Assembly (NCBI RefSeq): GCF_001428565.1
Contig: NZ_LMIA01000011.1
Span: forward strand, 186,142 to 250,141
Reading direction: 5' to 3'
DNA length: 64,000 nucleotides
From: Nocardioides sp. Root190
Lineage (GTDB): Bacteria > Actinomycetota > Actinomycetes > Propionibacteriales > Nocardioidaceae
The notes below the pieces were generated by a model. The model was not told where the DNA came from and did not search any database. It worked only from the letters and a program-made list of their open reading frames with translations. Position 1 is the first letter of the stretch; every line of letters starts with the position of its first letter. Made by a program: the position numbers and the translations under genes. This document shows positions 36,556 to 45,092 of this stretch, piece by piece.

Positions 36556-37413
36556 ATGGAATTGATGGACAAGGGCTGGAACATCGCGAGTCCGGATGTG
36601 ACCACGCCAGATGAGATCGAGGCATTCCGCAACACGTATGCGGAGAACAAGGGCAGCGTCTTGCCGGCTTTCGAGTTCTGGTTGCAGCTGAGGCCCGACC
36701 CGCTCAAGCGATATCGGATGCAGGCTCGTCAGAGTCCCGACCCCAAGATGCTGGACGCGCCGTTCAGCGTGCTCGCCTTCCTTCACTACTACTGCGTGGA
36801 GGGTTATGAGGACGGGATCCTTTATGAGTCGACTCATGCTCTGAAGAACGGAGCGACCAAGGACGAGGTCATCGACACGATTGCCGTGGCGTTCATTCAC
36901 GCGGCACCGAAGGGACTGCGGTACGCCGGGACGTCCACGCTCGACTATCTCAAAGCGTTTGATGACTCGGATTCTCCAGGTCTCCCGTGGCCCGATCATT
37001 GGAACCATGACCCGGACCTACTGTCCACTGGTCTTGATTTCACCGATCCGGACATGCTGTCGGGTGAACTCGACCTCATCCGCGATTGGAATTTGCGAGT
37101 GCTGGGTGAGGTTCCTCGGTACGTCGAATTTCTGGGGAAGTATCAGCCGAATCTTTTGAAGGCCCAGCGGAGTCGCTTTGAGTTCGCCTTGAAGGTCTCG
37201 CCGGCGCAGTACCTGCCCTATCTGCTGACCCACTTCAACGTTACCCGGGGCTTTGCGCCAGGTATCCGAGAAGGTGTCTTGATGGGCAAGGGCTTGGGCA
37301 TGACCAAGCTCGACATTCTGGACGCGATCAAGTGGGGGATGATCTACGGTGGGCCGGCTGCGATTTCCACCGCGGACGAGGCTGTTTCCGACATCCTTGA
37401 CGACTGGGTCTAA
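36556..37413 (+). CDS. Carboxymuconolactone-decarboxylase-fold protein with two halves
   Basis: 285 residues from the ATG at 36556, preceded by ACGGAG; the frame also extends to 36526. Two helical repeats look CMD/AhpD-like: HALKNGATKDEVIDTIAVAF (~90-115) and LMGKGLGMTKLDILDAIKWG (~240-262). The redox CxxC of AhpD is missing, so a peroxidase role is unlikely. A decarboxylase or isomerase-like role is possible but unproven. Its 3' end and flank are repeated at 10598-11067. It follows the BVMO gene in the same direction. Confidence 0.7.
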   Translation: MELMDKGWNIASPDVTTPDEIEAFRNTYAENKGSVLPAFEFWLQLRPDPLKRYRMQARQSPDPKMLDAPFSVLAFLHYYCVEGYEDGILYESTHALKNGATKDEVIDTIAVAFIHAAPKGLRYAGTSTLDYLKAFDDSDSPGLPWPDHWNHDPDLLSTGLDFTDPDMLSGELDLIRDWNLRVLGEVPRYVEFLGKYQPNLLKAQRSRFEFALKVSPAQYLPYLLTHFNVTRGFAPGIREGVLMGKGLGMTKLDILDAIKWGMIYGGPAAISTADEAVSDILDDWV

Positions 37414-37553
37414 GAGCCGTTTGTTGCGGCGAGACCTGGGCCGGGCGGCTGCGCCTCATGAACCCGCGTCGACCTTGAGGCCGTTGAGGATGATGTCGGC
37501 CTGCATGAGCCCGATCTCGGCGAGGGTGTAGGGACCGTTGTCGCTGAACCATC
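37089..37553. repeat. Duplicated segment, copy B (pairs with 10598-11067)
   Basis: Covers the 3' part of the CMD-like gene and the last ~33 codons of a convergent TetR gene. Past ~37553 the two copies differ: copy A continues into the TetR body, copy B has a short unrelated join. Confidence 0.9.
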
Positions 37554-37560
37554 GCGGTGA
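37456..37560 (-). pseudogene. C-terminal remnant of a TetR gene
   Basis: Encodes only PRWFSDNGPYTLAEIGLMQA and the following tail to VDAGS, identical in layout to the end of the TetR pseudogene at 10964. The rest (~170 codons) is deleted between here and the operator at 37646. Confidence 0.85.
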
Positions 37561-37645
37561 TCCTGAGCGTCTCGCGGTCCGCTTCGTGCGAGTCCGCATC
37601 CCTGGCAAGGCCTGGGTAGGAGGCGGTTCGCGACCTTGATCTTCG

Positions 37646-37659
37646 ATCAAGCGCTTGAT
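37646..37659. promoter_or_regulatory. KstR2-type operator, perfect palindrome
   Basis: ATCAAGCGCTTGAT before the GlcG-GMC gene pair, at the same relative place as the operator at 11684 in copy A. An AT-rich patch (ATATATATTG) follows it and may be part of the promoter. Confidence 0.8.
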
Positions 37660-37729
37660 ATATATTGCGTAGCAGTCGTCACATGTTTTGCTGACAGAGC
37701 CTCAGAGATCCGCTCACGGGGTGAAAGGG

Positions 37730-38251
37730 ATGCTCGTGTCTTTTGACTTTGATCGGTGGAAGCCGGGTACTCGGCCGCTGCCCGCGAACTATCCGTTGAC
37801 GACCGAGGACGCCACTAAGGTCCTCAACGCCGGCAGCCAGTGCGCCGAGCGTCTGGATGTGGCGATGTCAATTTGCATCGTTGATGACGGCGCGAACGTT
37901 GTCCTTCTCTACCGAATGCCCCACGCGATGCTCTTCTCGCTCGACTTGGCCATCAGCAAGGCTAAGACGGCTGCCAGCACCCGGCAGACCACCCATGCTT
38001 GGGCGCGCCTGATGAGGCCGTCCGGACCGATGGCCGGTGCGGTGCTGCCGCCGGGACTCGTCACGATCGCCGGTGGGTTCCCGCTGTTCCGGTCGGGCGT
38101 CCTGGTTGGTGGACTGGGCATCAGTGGTGCTGAGCGCGAGGACATCGATGTTGCCAGCGCATGTATCACCGCTGGTGGTTTCGACGAGGTGGACATCATC
38201 GATGCTCTCCGTAGATCCCAACAGAACACCAGTGAGGTACGCGTTGACTGA
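37730..38251 (+). CDS. GlcG/HbpS-like (DUF336) protein
   Basis: About 173 residues. Family features: VLNAGSQCAERLDVAMSICI, VDDGANVVLLYRMPHAM, AISKAKTAASTR, GGFPLFRSGVLVGGLGISGA. The start is uncertain. GAAAGGG touches the ATG at 37730, while GTG 37736 would have better spacing. It overlaps the GMC gene start by 8 bases, so the two are co-translated. This pairing recalls GlcG-like proteins near alcohol or glycolate oxidation genes. A truncated copy is at 11735. Confidence 0.83.
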   Translation: MLVSFDFDRWKPGTRPLPANYPLTTEDATKVLNAGSQCAERLDVAMSICIVDDGANVVLLYRMPHAMLFSLDLAISKAKTAASTRQTTHAWARLMRPSGPMAGAVLPPGLVTIAGGFPLFRSGVLVGGLGISGAEREDIDVASACITAGGFDEVDIIDALRRSQQNTSEVRVD

Positions 38252-39887
38252 CAAGCACAGTTCGCCCCGGACGAATGGCGTCTTCGACTACATCGTTGTG
38301 GGTGGTGGATCAGCCGGCTGCGTCTTGGCTAACCGACTGAGCAAGGATCCCGCCAATCGGGTGTTGCTCCTCGAGGCGGGGGGGCGCGGTCTCAGCCCCT
38401 ACCTCACCATCCCCGCAGGACGCGCCCGCCTCAGCGACAAGTACGACTGGGCCTTTCCCGCAGAACCCGAGAAGTCTCTCAATGGTCGCACCGAGGAGTG
38501 GGAGAGCGGCAAGGTCCTCGGCGGTTCGAGTGCGATCAACGGCATGATGTGGGCGCGCCCGAACGCCGACGACCTCGACGAGTGGGCTGAGCTCGGTAAC
38601 AAGGGCTGGGATTCGGAGTCAATGCTTCCCTTCATCCGCCGATCGGAGTCGTTCGTCGGTCCTGCTAGTGCTTGGCGCGGCTCCGACGGGCCCCAGAGCG
38701 TTGACTTCCCAGGAGTCAGCCACCCGACGACGTCGATGTTCATCGAAGCATCCGAGGCAGCCGGACACGTCCTGAACGAGGACTACAACGGACATTCTCA
38801 AGCTGGCGTCGCTCTGGGGCAGGTCACCCAGAAGCGCGGGCTTCGACACAGTTCGGCTCGCGCCTACCTCGGCCCGGCCCGCCGACGGCCGAACCTGAAG
38901 ATCGTTACTGGAGCGACGGTAGAACGGATCATTCTCGAGGGCAACCGAGCCGCTGGCGTTGAGTACACGTCCGGCCGGCGCAAAGTCAGGAGCCTCTGCG
39001 ACCGCGAGGTCGTCCTGAGTGCCGGTGCGGTCGGCTCGCCCGCACTTCTCATGAGGTCGGGGATCGGACCTCGGGACCATTTGACGTCCGTTGGCATTTC
39101 GGCGGCGGTCGACCTCAGCGGAGTCGGCAAGAACCTGCAGAACCACGTCTACTACGCGCTGGTGTTCGAGGTCGACGTGCCCACTCTCAACCGCGAGTTC
39201 AACGCCGCCAACGTGATCAAGGGTGGGCTGGACCTGGTGCTTCGAGGCACGGGCTCTGCAACCTCGTCCTTCGGGCACGCCGTCCTCTTTGGCGGTCTGT
39301 CGGGCGAGCGGGTCGACTACGGGGCAATCTTCTCGCCCTTCGGGATCTTCGCTCGGAAAGAGAACGGACGCGGGCGCCATAAGATGTCGATGATGGCGGA
39401 GAGTGCCATCACTGTCCGGGTCGGACTTCTGCGGGCTCGCCCGCGGGGCGAGATCAAGCTGCAGTCGAAGGATCCTCGTCAGCTCCCGATGATCTCCTTC
39501 GAGCACCTCGAGGATCCGCAAGATGTTCAGGACCTGACCCTCGCGTGCCGGAAGATGCGAGAGATCGCTAGTCAGCCACCCCTTGCGGGGCACGTCGTTC
39601 GTGAGCTGGTTCCGGGCCTGAGTGTCGACGATGACGCGTCGTGGGAGCAGACGCTCCGTGCTGGCGTCACTTCAGGCAAGCACTACGGAGGCACGTGCCG
39701 TATGGGTGTCGGCGAGGACTCCGTGGTCGACCCGCAGCTCCGGGTTCGGGGCGTGGATGGCCTGCGTGTCGCGGACATGTCGATCACGCCAGTCGTTCCA
39801 GCTGCTAACACCTACGCAACCGCGCTCCTGATCGGTGAGGTCTGCGCTGACCTGATACTGGGAAAGGGGCATGCCCAAGATGATTGA
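38244..39887 (+). CDS. GMC-family FAD oxidoreductase (choline dehydrogenase-like)
   Basis: About 547 residues from a TTG at 38244 with GAGGT upstream; the frame is open further left but overlaps the GlcG gene. The FAD motif DYIVVGGGSAGCVLANRLS leads, then EAGGRG, the GMC signature GKVLGGSSAINGMMWAR, VVLSAGAVGSPALLMRSGIG (second signature), and GGTCRMG with VADMSITPVVPAANT, holding the C-terminal active-site region. It oxidises an alcohol to an aldehyde or ketone, which could supply the BVMO or the aldehyde dehydrogenase. Confidence 0.92.
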   Translation: MTDKHSSPRTNGVFDYIVVGGGSAGCVLANRLSKDPANRVLLLEAGGRGLSPYLTIPAGRARLSDKYDWAFPAEPEKSLNGRTEEWESGKVLGGSSAINGMMWARPNADDLDEWAELGNKGWDSESMLPFIRRSESFVGPASAWRGSDGPQSVDFPGVSHPTTSMFIEASEAAGHVLNEDYNGHSQAGVALGQVTQKRGLRHSSARAYLGPARRRPNLKIVTGATVERIILEGNRAAGVEYTSGRRKVRSLCDREVVLSAGAVGSPALLMRSGIGPRDHLTSVGISAAVDLSGVGKNLQNHVYYALVFEVDVPTLNREFNAANVIKGGLDLVLRGTGSATSSFGHAVLFGGLSGERVDYGAIFSPFGIFARKENGRGRHKMSMMAESAITVRVGLLRARPRGEIKLQSKDPRQLPMISFEHLEDPQDVQDLTLACRKMREIASQPPLAGHVVRELVPGLSVDDDASWEQTLRAGVTSGKHYGGTCRMGVGEDSVVDPQLRVRGVDGLRVADMSITPVVPAANTYATALLIGEVCADLILGKGHAQDD

Positions 39888-40119
39888 TCAGCGTGAATGG
39901 TACGACTGCGCAGAAGGCCACGAGGTCGCACACAAAGCTACGGAGACCGGCCTGATCTCAATACGGGCGGTCCTGGAAGTTGGTGCGACGGCGCTGAATG
40001 AGCTGGTCCGATTGTCTGGGTCGTGCGTGGCCGTGCTTCGGGAGGCGGATCGCAACAGATCCGTGGTCGGCACGGCTTCACTGGACATCAGCCAGGCTCG
40101 CGACTGGTCAATCCTCTAG
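39880..40119 (+). CDS. Small hypothetical protein
   Basis: 79 residues from the ATG at 39880 (AAAGGGG ten bases before), or 82 from 39871. It overlaps the GMC stop and ends 12 bp before the F420 reductase gene, so it sits in the operon. The sequence (MIDQREWYDCAEGHEVAHKA, LNELVRLSGSCVAVLREADR) has two Cys and no known motif to me. Confidence 0.55.
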   Translation: MIDQREWYDCAEGHEVAHKATETGLISIRAVLEVGATALNELVRLSGSCVAVLREADRNRSVVGTASLDISQARDWSIL

Positions 40120-40131
40120 GAGATTGGTTCT

Positions 40132-40839
40132 ATGTCAGTTCCTGGCACCGGCGGTCATCCGGCACACCGCTATACCGTTGCCGTCATCGGCGGTACCGGT
40201 CCCCAGGGCAAGGGCCTGGGCTACCGCTTCGCGCGCCACGGCCACGACATCGTGCTCGGCTCACGCGCTGCCGAGAAGGCCGAGGCCTCCGCTACCGAGG
40301 TGACCGAGCGGCTCGTGGGGGTGGCCGGTGCGGGTGTCGCGCGCGGCGCCACCAACGCCGACGCGATCGCCGCCGCCGACGTCGTCCTGCTGGCCGTCCC
40401 GTACGACGGCCACGACGACCTCGTCGCGTCCCTGGACCTGGCGGGCAAGACCGTCATCTCCTGCGTCAACCCGCTGGCCTTCGACAAGCGCGGCGCGCAC
40501 GGGCAGGTCATCAACGGCGGCGAGGGATCGGCGGCCGAGTCGGCCCAGGAGCTCGCCCCCGAGGCGACCGTCGTCGGTGCGTTCCACAACGTCTCCGCGA
40601 TCGGCCTGTGGAGCGAGGACGATTTCCTCGACGAGGACGTCATCGTGGTCGGCGACTCGGTCGAGGGCAAGCAGGTCGCGATCGACCTCGCCGCTGCCGT
40701 GACCGGCCGCCCCGGGATCGACGGCGGCAAGCTCCGTCTCGCCCGTGTGCTGGAGCCCTTCACCGCCGTACTCATCGCGATCAACCGGAAGTACAAGATC
40801 CACTCCGGCATCCGGGTGTCGGGGCTCGACGCCCGCTGA
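40132..40839 (+). CDS. npdG: NADPH-dependent F420 reductase
   Basis: 235 residues with the Rossmann motif AVIGGTGPQGKGLGYRFARHG and the NADP-binding LGSR just after it. DVVLLAVPYDGHDDLV and the CVNPLAFDKRG region also fit F420H2:NADP oxidoreductases (Fno/NpdG). It supplies reduced F420 to F420-dependent enzymes such as the LLM protein encoded at 24803. AGGAG lies nine bases before the ATG. GC looks higher than in the genes just upstream, so it may have a separate origin. Confidence 0.9.
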   Translation: MSVPGTGGHPAHRYTVAVIGGTGPQGKGLGYRFARHGHDIVLGSRAAEKAEASATEVTERLVGVAGAGVARGATNADAIAAADVVLLAVPYDGHDDLVASLDLAGKTVISCVNPLAFDKRGAHGQVINGGEGSAAESAQELAPEATVVGAFHNVSAIGLWSEDDFLDEDVIVVGDSVEGKQVAIDLAAAVTGRPGIDGGKLRLARVLEPFTAVLIAINRKYKIHSGIRVSGLDAR

Positions 40840-41029
40840 AACGGAGTCTGCGTCCAGCTCGACTGGTGGGCTGCCGCGCTAGGTCACGATCCGCCGGGAG
40901 AACAGCCGGAGTTGGCGGACCTTCACGCACAAGGTCGAACTCGACGTCGCGCACCTGTCGTGGCCGGCCCTGTCGGTCACGACCAGGCTTGCTCGTCAAG
41001 CCGGACCGACGCTATTGGACCCCGGCGGC

Positions 41030-41311
41030 TCAGGTGTTGATGTCGCTGGGGTGCGTGGCCAGCGGGGTGACAATGATGTCCATAAAGGGAAAGAGCGGCA
41101 GCCCCGACAGCACGTCGTGCAGCGCATCGTTCGACTCGACGTCGAAGATCGACACGTTGGCGTACTTGCCCACGATCCGCCACAGGTGCGGCCAACGGCC
41201 CGAGCGTTGGACGTCCTGGGCATAGGCCTTCTCGCGGGCGACGAGGTCGGCCTTGACCCCGGGATCCATGTCGAGCGGGATCCGTACATCCATCCGCACG
41301 TGGTACAGCAT
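41030..41311 (-). CDS. catC: Muconolactone delta-isomerase
   Basis: 93 residues, the normal size. MLYHVRMDVRIPLDMDP, GRWPHLWRIVGKYANVSIFD and LSGLPLFPFMDIIVTPLATHP are family hallmarks. It converts muconolactone to 3-oxoadipate enol-lactone. Last gene of the catR-B-A-C run, 3 bp after catA. Confidence 0.96.
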   Translation of the reverse strand: MLYHVRMDVRIPLDMDPGVKADLVAREKAYAQDVQRSGRWPHLWRIVGKYANVSIFDVESNDALHDVLSGLPLFPFMDIIVTPLATHPSDINT

Positions 41312-41314
41312 CCG

Positions 41315-42184
41315 TCAGCCCCTCTCGGGGTCGAGCACGAAGCTGTACGCCACGGTCACGCTTCCATCGGCCTGTGTCTGCGGGGCGAGGATCAGCTCGG
41401 GCTTGACGGCCGAGGCGATGTCGTCGTCGTTGTGCTCGTCGCCGGGGAAGTAGAGCTGGGCGGTCAACAGTTCGTGGCCGGGCGCAGAGGCCTTCACATG
41501 GATATGAGCCGGGCGCCAGGCGTGCCAGCCTGCCGCAGCGATGAGCTTGCCGCACGAGCCGTCGGTGGGAATCTGGTACGGCGCCGGCTGCATGGTGTGG
41601 ATCTGGAATCCACCGTTCTCGTCGGCCGTGAAGGAGCCGCGCAGGTTCCACTCGGGGATGCCGGGAGCGAACTGCGAGTACAGGCCATCGCTGTCGGCGT
41701 GCCAGATCTCGACCTTCGCACCCGCCAGGACACTGCCGTCGGTCGCGGTGACCGTTCCGGTCCACAGCAGCGGCGTACCGCTCTCGTCCGCGCGCATGGG
41801 GACGGTGCCATCGGCGCCCTGCTCCGGTGCGTTCGGAACGTAGTAGGGGCCCTCGATCGAACCCTTGTTGCCCTCACGGTGCTCGGTGTTGACGTCCTCG
41901 ACGACGTGCTCAAGCCACACGTCGAGGAACAGCGGCCATTCGCCGTCCTCGCCGACACTGATCACCCATGCCTTGAGGGCGTTGAATTCGGCATAGGTGA
42001 CCTTGTGCTTGCGGACGGTCGCGTACAGGGCGTCGAGGACCTCGCGTGCAAGCAGGTCCACCCGCTCGCAGGGCACGTCCTTGACCGCGTCATACGGCGA
42101 CTTGTCGGTGTGGAAGCGCTCGGTGGCGCTGGCGCCGGAAGCTGCTGCGGTCGCGGTGCCGGTCTCGCTGACGGTCGTGCTCAT
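41315..42184 (-). CDS. catA: Catechol 1,2-dioxygenase (intradiol)
   Basis: 289 residues from ATG with AAGGAG seven bases before. Opens catechol to cis,cis-muconate with non-haem Fe(III). The iron ligands can be placed: Tyr 169 (WHADSDGLYSQF), Tyr 203 (PAPYQIPTDG), His 227 and His 229 (RPAHIHV). The N-terminal helical dimer domain is present. Its neighbours catB and catC decide for catechol rather than hydroxyquinol. The paralogue at 57237 serves the hydroxyquinol branch. Confidence 0.95.
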   Translation of the reverse strand: MSTTVSETGTATAAASGASATERFHTDKSPYDAVKDVPCERVDLLAREVLDALYATVRKHKVTYAEFNALKAWVISVGEDGEWPLFLDVWLEHVVEDVNTEHREGNKGSIEGPYYVPNAPEQGADGTVPMRADESGTPLLWTGTVTATDGSVLAGAKVEIWHADSDGLYSQFAPGIPEWNLRGSFTADENGGFQIHTMQPAPYQIPTDGSCGKLIAAAGWHAWRPAHIHVKASAPGHELLTAQLYFPGDEHNDDDIASAVKPELILAPQTQADGSVTVAYSFVLDPERG

Positions 42185-42222
42185 CAGGGTGCTCCTTGGG
42201 GTGAGGTGGTGGGTGAGAGGTT

Positions 42223-43323
42223 TCAGTTCTGGCGGTAGCGAGCGAGCTTGTCGGGATCGATGACGGCGCCCAGCCCGGGTGCGGAACGCACGGCGAGCTC
42301 GCCGCCGCGAATGACGAGCGGCTCGGCCAGCAGGTCGTCGGTCATGTCGAGGAAGTTGGACAGCTCGCCGGCGCGACGCGAGGTCAGTTCGAAGGCGGAG
42401 CCGAAGGCGACCGAGGCAAGCGACCCGAGCTGGCCGTCGATCTGGTTGCCCATCACGACCTCGATGCCGAGTCCTTCGGCCAGGTGGTGAACACGGCGGC
42501 TGGTGGTGAAGCCGGTGCGGGCGGTCTTGATGCTGATCGCGGTGGCCGAACCGCCGAGGATCTCGCGGGTCACTTCGGCCGGTGTCACGACGGATTCGTC
42601 GGCAACGAAGGGCACGTCGATCTGCTCCACGAGCCAACGCCGTCCGAGGACGTCGTCGGCTGGGCAGAGTTCCTCGGCCAGTGTCAGGCCGAGGTCGGCC
42701 ATCTCGCGCATGGCGCGGGCGGACTCGGAGGCGGACCAGCCCCGGTTGCCGTCGACGTACAACTCGATGTCGTCGCCGAACCGTTCCCTCAGCGCACGCA
42801 CGACCGCGGTGTCGAGGTGGTAGGGCTTGCGGCCGACCTTCACCTTGAATGTCGAGATTCCGTAGGTGTCGCGCATCCGTTCTGCTTCGTCGACCATCGC
42901 GGCTGGCGAGTCGAATCCGAGCATGTGGGAGACCCGCATCCGGTCGGTGAATCCGCCAAGAAGTTCGGTGACGCTGTAGCCGAGCGACTGGCCCATCGCG
43001 TCCCAGAGCGCCATGTCCAGGGCTGACTTCGCGGTCGGGTTGCCCACCGTGCGGCTCAGGCGTGCGTGGATCTGCTCGCGTTCCATCAGGTCGAGACCGG
43101 TCACTTGCGGCGCGAAGATGCCATCGATCACGGCCATAATTCCAGCCTGCGTCTCGCCGTAGGTGAAGGGCCGCGGAGGCGCTTCTGCAACACCCACCAC
43201 GCCGTCGTTGGTAGTGACCCGGACCAGCACGTGCTCGGCGACGTGCACCTCACCGCTGGCGAACTTCAACGGCTTGGCGTAGGGGATTGCAAAGGGGATC
43301 GCCTCGACATGGGTGATCTTCAT
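42223..43323 (-). CDS. catB: Muconate cycloisomerase
   Basis: 366 residues of the enolase superfamily. The KxK pair at 160/162 (FKVKVGRKP), metal ligands Asp 191 (VDGNRG), Glu 217/218 (AEELCP) and Asp 242 (ADESV), and Lys 266 (SIKTARTG) are all in place. It turns cis,cis-muconate into muconolactone. Its ATG overlaps the catR stop. Confidence 0.95.
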   Translation of the reverse strand: MKITHVEAIPFAIPYAKPLKFASGEVHVAEHVLVRVTTNDGVVGVAEAPPRPFTYGETQAGIMAVIDGIFAPQVTGLDLMEREQIHARLSRTVGNPTAKSALDMALWDAMGQSLGYSVTELLGGFTDRMRVSHMLGFDSPAAMVDEAERMRDTYGISTFKVKVGRKPYHLDTAVVRALRERFGDDIELYVDGNRGWSASESARAMREMADLGLTLAEELCPADDVLGRRWLVEQIDVPFVADESVVTPAEVTREILGGSATAISIKTARTGFTTSRRVHHLAEGLGIEVVMGNQIDGQLGSLASVAFGSAFELTSRRAGELSNFLDMTDDLLAEPLVIRGGELAVRSAPGLGAVIDPDKLARYRQN

Positions 43324-44243
43324 CGGTTGACCTCCGAAGGGGTGGGGACGGGGGAAGCAGAAAACACGCCGGGCGCATCCAGGGCGTCGAGGATGGCGAG
43401 GACGGCGGGATTGCTTTCGTCGGCGCGCCAGGCGAGGGCGAGATCGACAGTTGCCGCGTCGGTGACGTCGCGGAAGGCGACGCCCGCGAGCGGGGCCGCC
43501 CGCACCGACCCTGGGACCAGTGCGATGCCGAGGCCGGCGGCCACCAACGGGAGCTGAACGGAGATCCCGGCTGCCTCGTGTTCGCGGTGCGGCACGAACC
43601 CGGCTTCGTGGCAACTGCGCAGGACCGCTTCGTTGACAGCGGAACTGTTGCCTGCGAACAGGACGAACGGCTCGGTTCGCAGATCGGTCATCGAGATCAC
43701 CGGCTCCGTAGCAAGTCGGTGATCGGCGGCGACGGCCAGCACGAGAGGCTCGGACGCGATGGTGCGTAGGCGGAGTCCCTCGCGGGTCGCCATTGGAGGG
43801 CGAAGGACGCCAAGGTCCAGGCTGCCATCGATTAGCCCGTCGACCTGGGCGGGAGTCAACAGGTCAGCGTGGATCTCCAGCGCCAGGCGGGGGAGCACCC
43901 GTTTGATAACCCGTGCCACGCGGGGGAGCTGGGTGTGGGCGGCGCTGCCGGTGAACGCGATCCGGACCAGGCCCTGACGGCCTTCGGCGATCCGTCGCAC
44001 GCCGCGTGCGCTGTCCTCCACCGCGGCCAGAATGCGGGTCGCCTCTGCTTGCAGGAACTCGCCGGCCGGAGTGAGTCGTACCTGACGTGTGGTCCGCACG
44101 AACAGTGGCGTCCCGAGTTCGGCCTCGAGTTGGCGAATCGACTGGGACAGGGCGGGTTGGGCCATGTGGAGACGCTCGGCGGCGCGGCCGAAGTGACGGG
44201 TTTCCGCCACCGCGGAGAAGTAACGCAGGTGCCGCAACTCCAT
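43320..44243 (-). CDS. catR: LysR-family regulator of the cat operon
   Basis: 307 residues. The N-terminal LysR helix-turn-helix is MELRHLRYFSAVAETRHFGR then RLHMAQPALSQSIRQLEAEL, typical of the CatR/BenM subgroup. It is unusual in being first in the same-strand run rather than divergent from catB, with which it overlaps by 4 bases. It therefore probably controls its own operon, with muconate as the expected inducer (inferred). The palindrome at 44309 may be its site. Confidence 0.85.
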   Translation of the reverse strand: MELRHLRYFSAVAETRHFGRAAERLHMAQPALSQSIRQLEAELGTPLFVRTTRQVRLTPAGEFLQAEATRILAAVEDSARGVRRIAEGRQGLVRIAFTGSAAHTQLPRVARVIKRVLPRLALEIHADLLTPAQVDGLIDGSLDLGVLRPPMATREGLRLRTIASEPLVLAVAADHRLATEPVISMTDLRTEPFVLFAGNSSAVNEAVLRSCHEAGFVPHREHEAAGISVQLPLVAAGLGIALVPGSVRAAPLAGVAFRDVTDAATVDLALAWRADESNPAVLAILDALDAPGVFSASPVPTPSEVNR

Positions 44244-44308
44244 GAGTGCCTCCGTTGATGTCGGGATGGTGCGTTCCTCGCGCAGACGGCCTTTGGTTCA
44301 AGGTAGGT

Positions 44309-44320
44309 CTCAATATTGAG
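44309..44320. promoter_or_regulatory. Candidate CatR binding palindrome
   Basis: CTCAATATTGAG, perfect 12-bp palindrome, AT-rich against a GC-rich background, ~66 bp before the catR start. It fits the dyad nature of LysR sites. Confidence 0.55.
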
Positions 44321-44450
44321 TCGACACAAGGATGCAGTTGGGCATGATTGAGAGGCCAGGTCGATCAATGTTGGAGGAATGGCGCGGTAGGCCCGACCTG
44401 ATCAGCCGCCGTGCCGGGTCCTCGTCGCCAGGCGTCGGTAGAAGGGCAGG

Positions 44451-45088
<638 letters not shown>

Positions 45089-45092
<4 letters not shown>

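Noticed and set aside
38037..38243. Upstream extension of the GMC gene
   Set aside because: It overlaps the GlcG gene in another frame; GMC homology begins only at ~38280.
8853..40119. KstR-type (cholesterol) regulon
   Set aside because: The operators fit the KstR2-like consensus, but no steroid-ring genes (kshA, hsaC, ipdAB types) are present, so steroid breakdown is not supported.
41015..42238. 407-codon plus-strand open frame
   Set aside because: Antisense to catC and catA.
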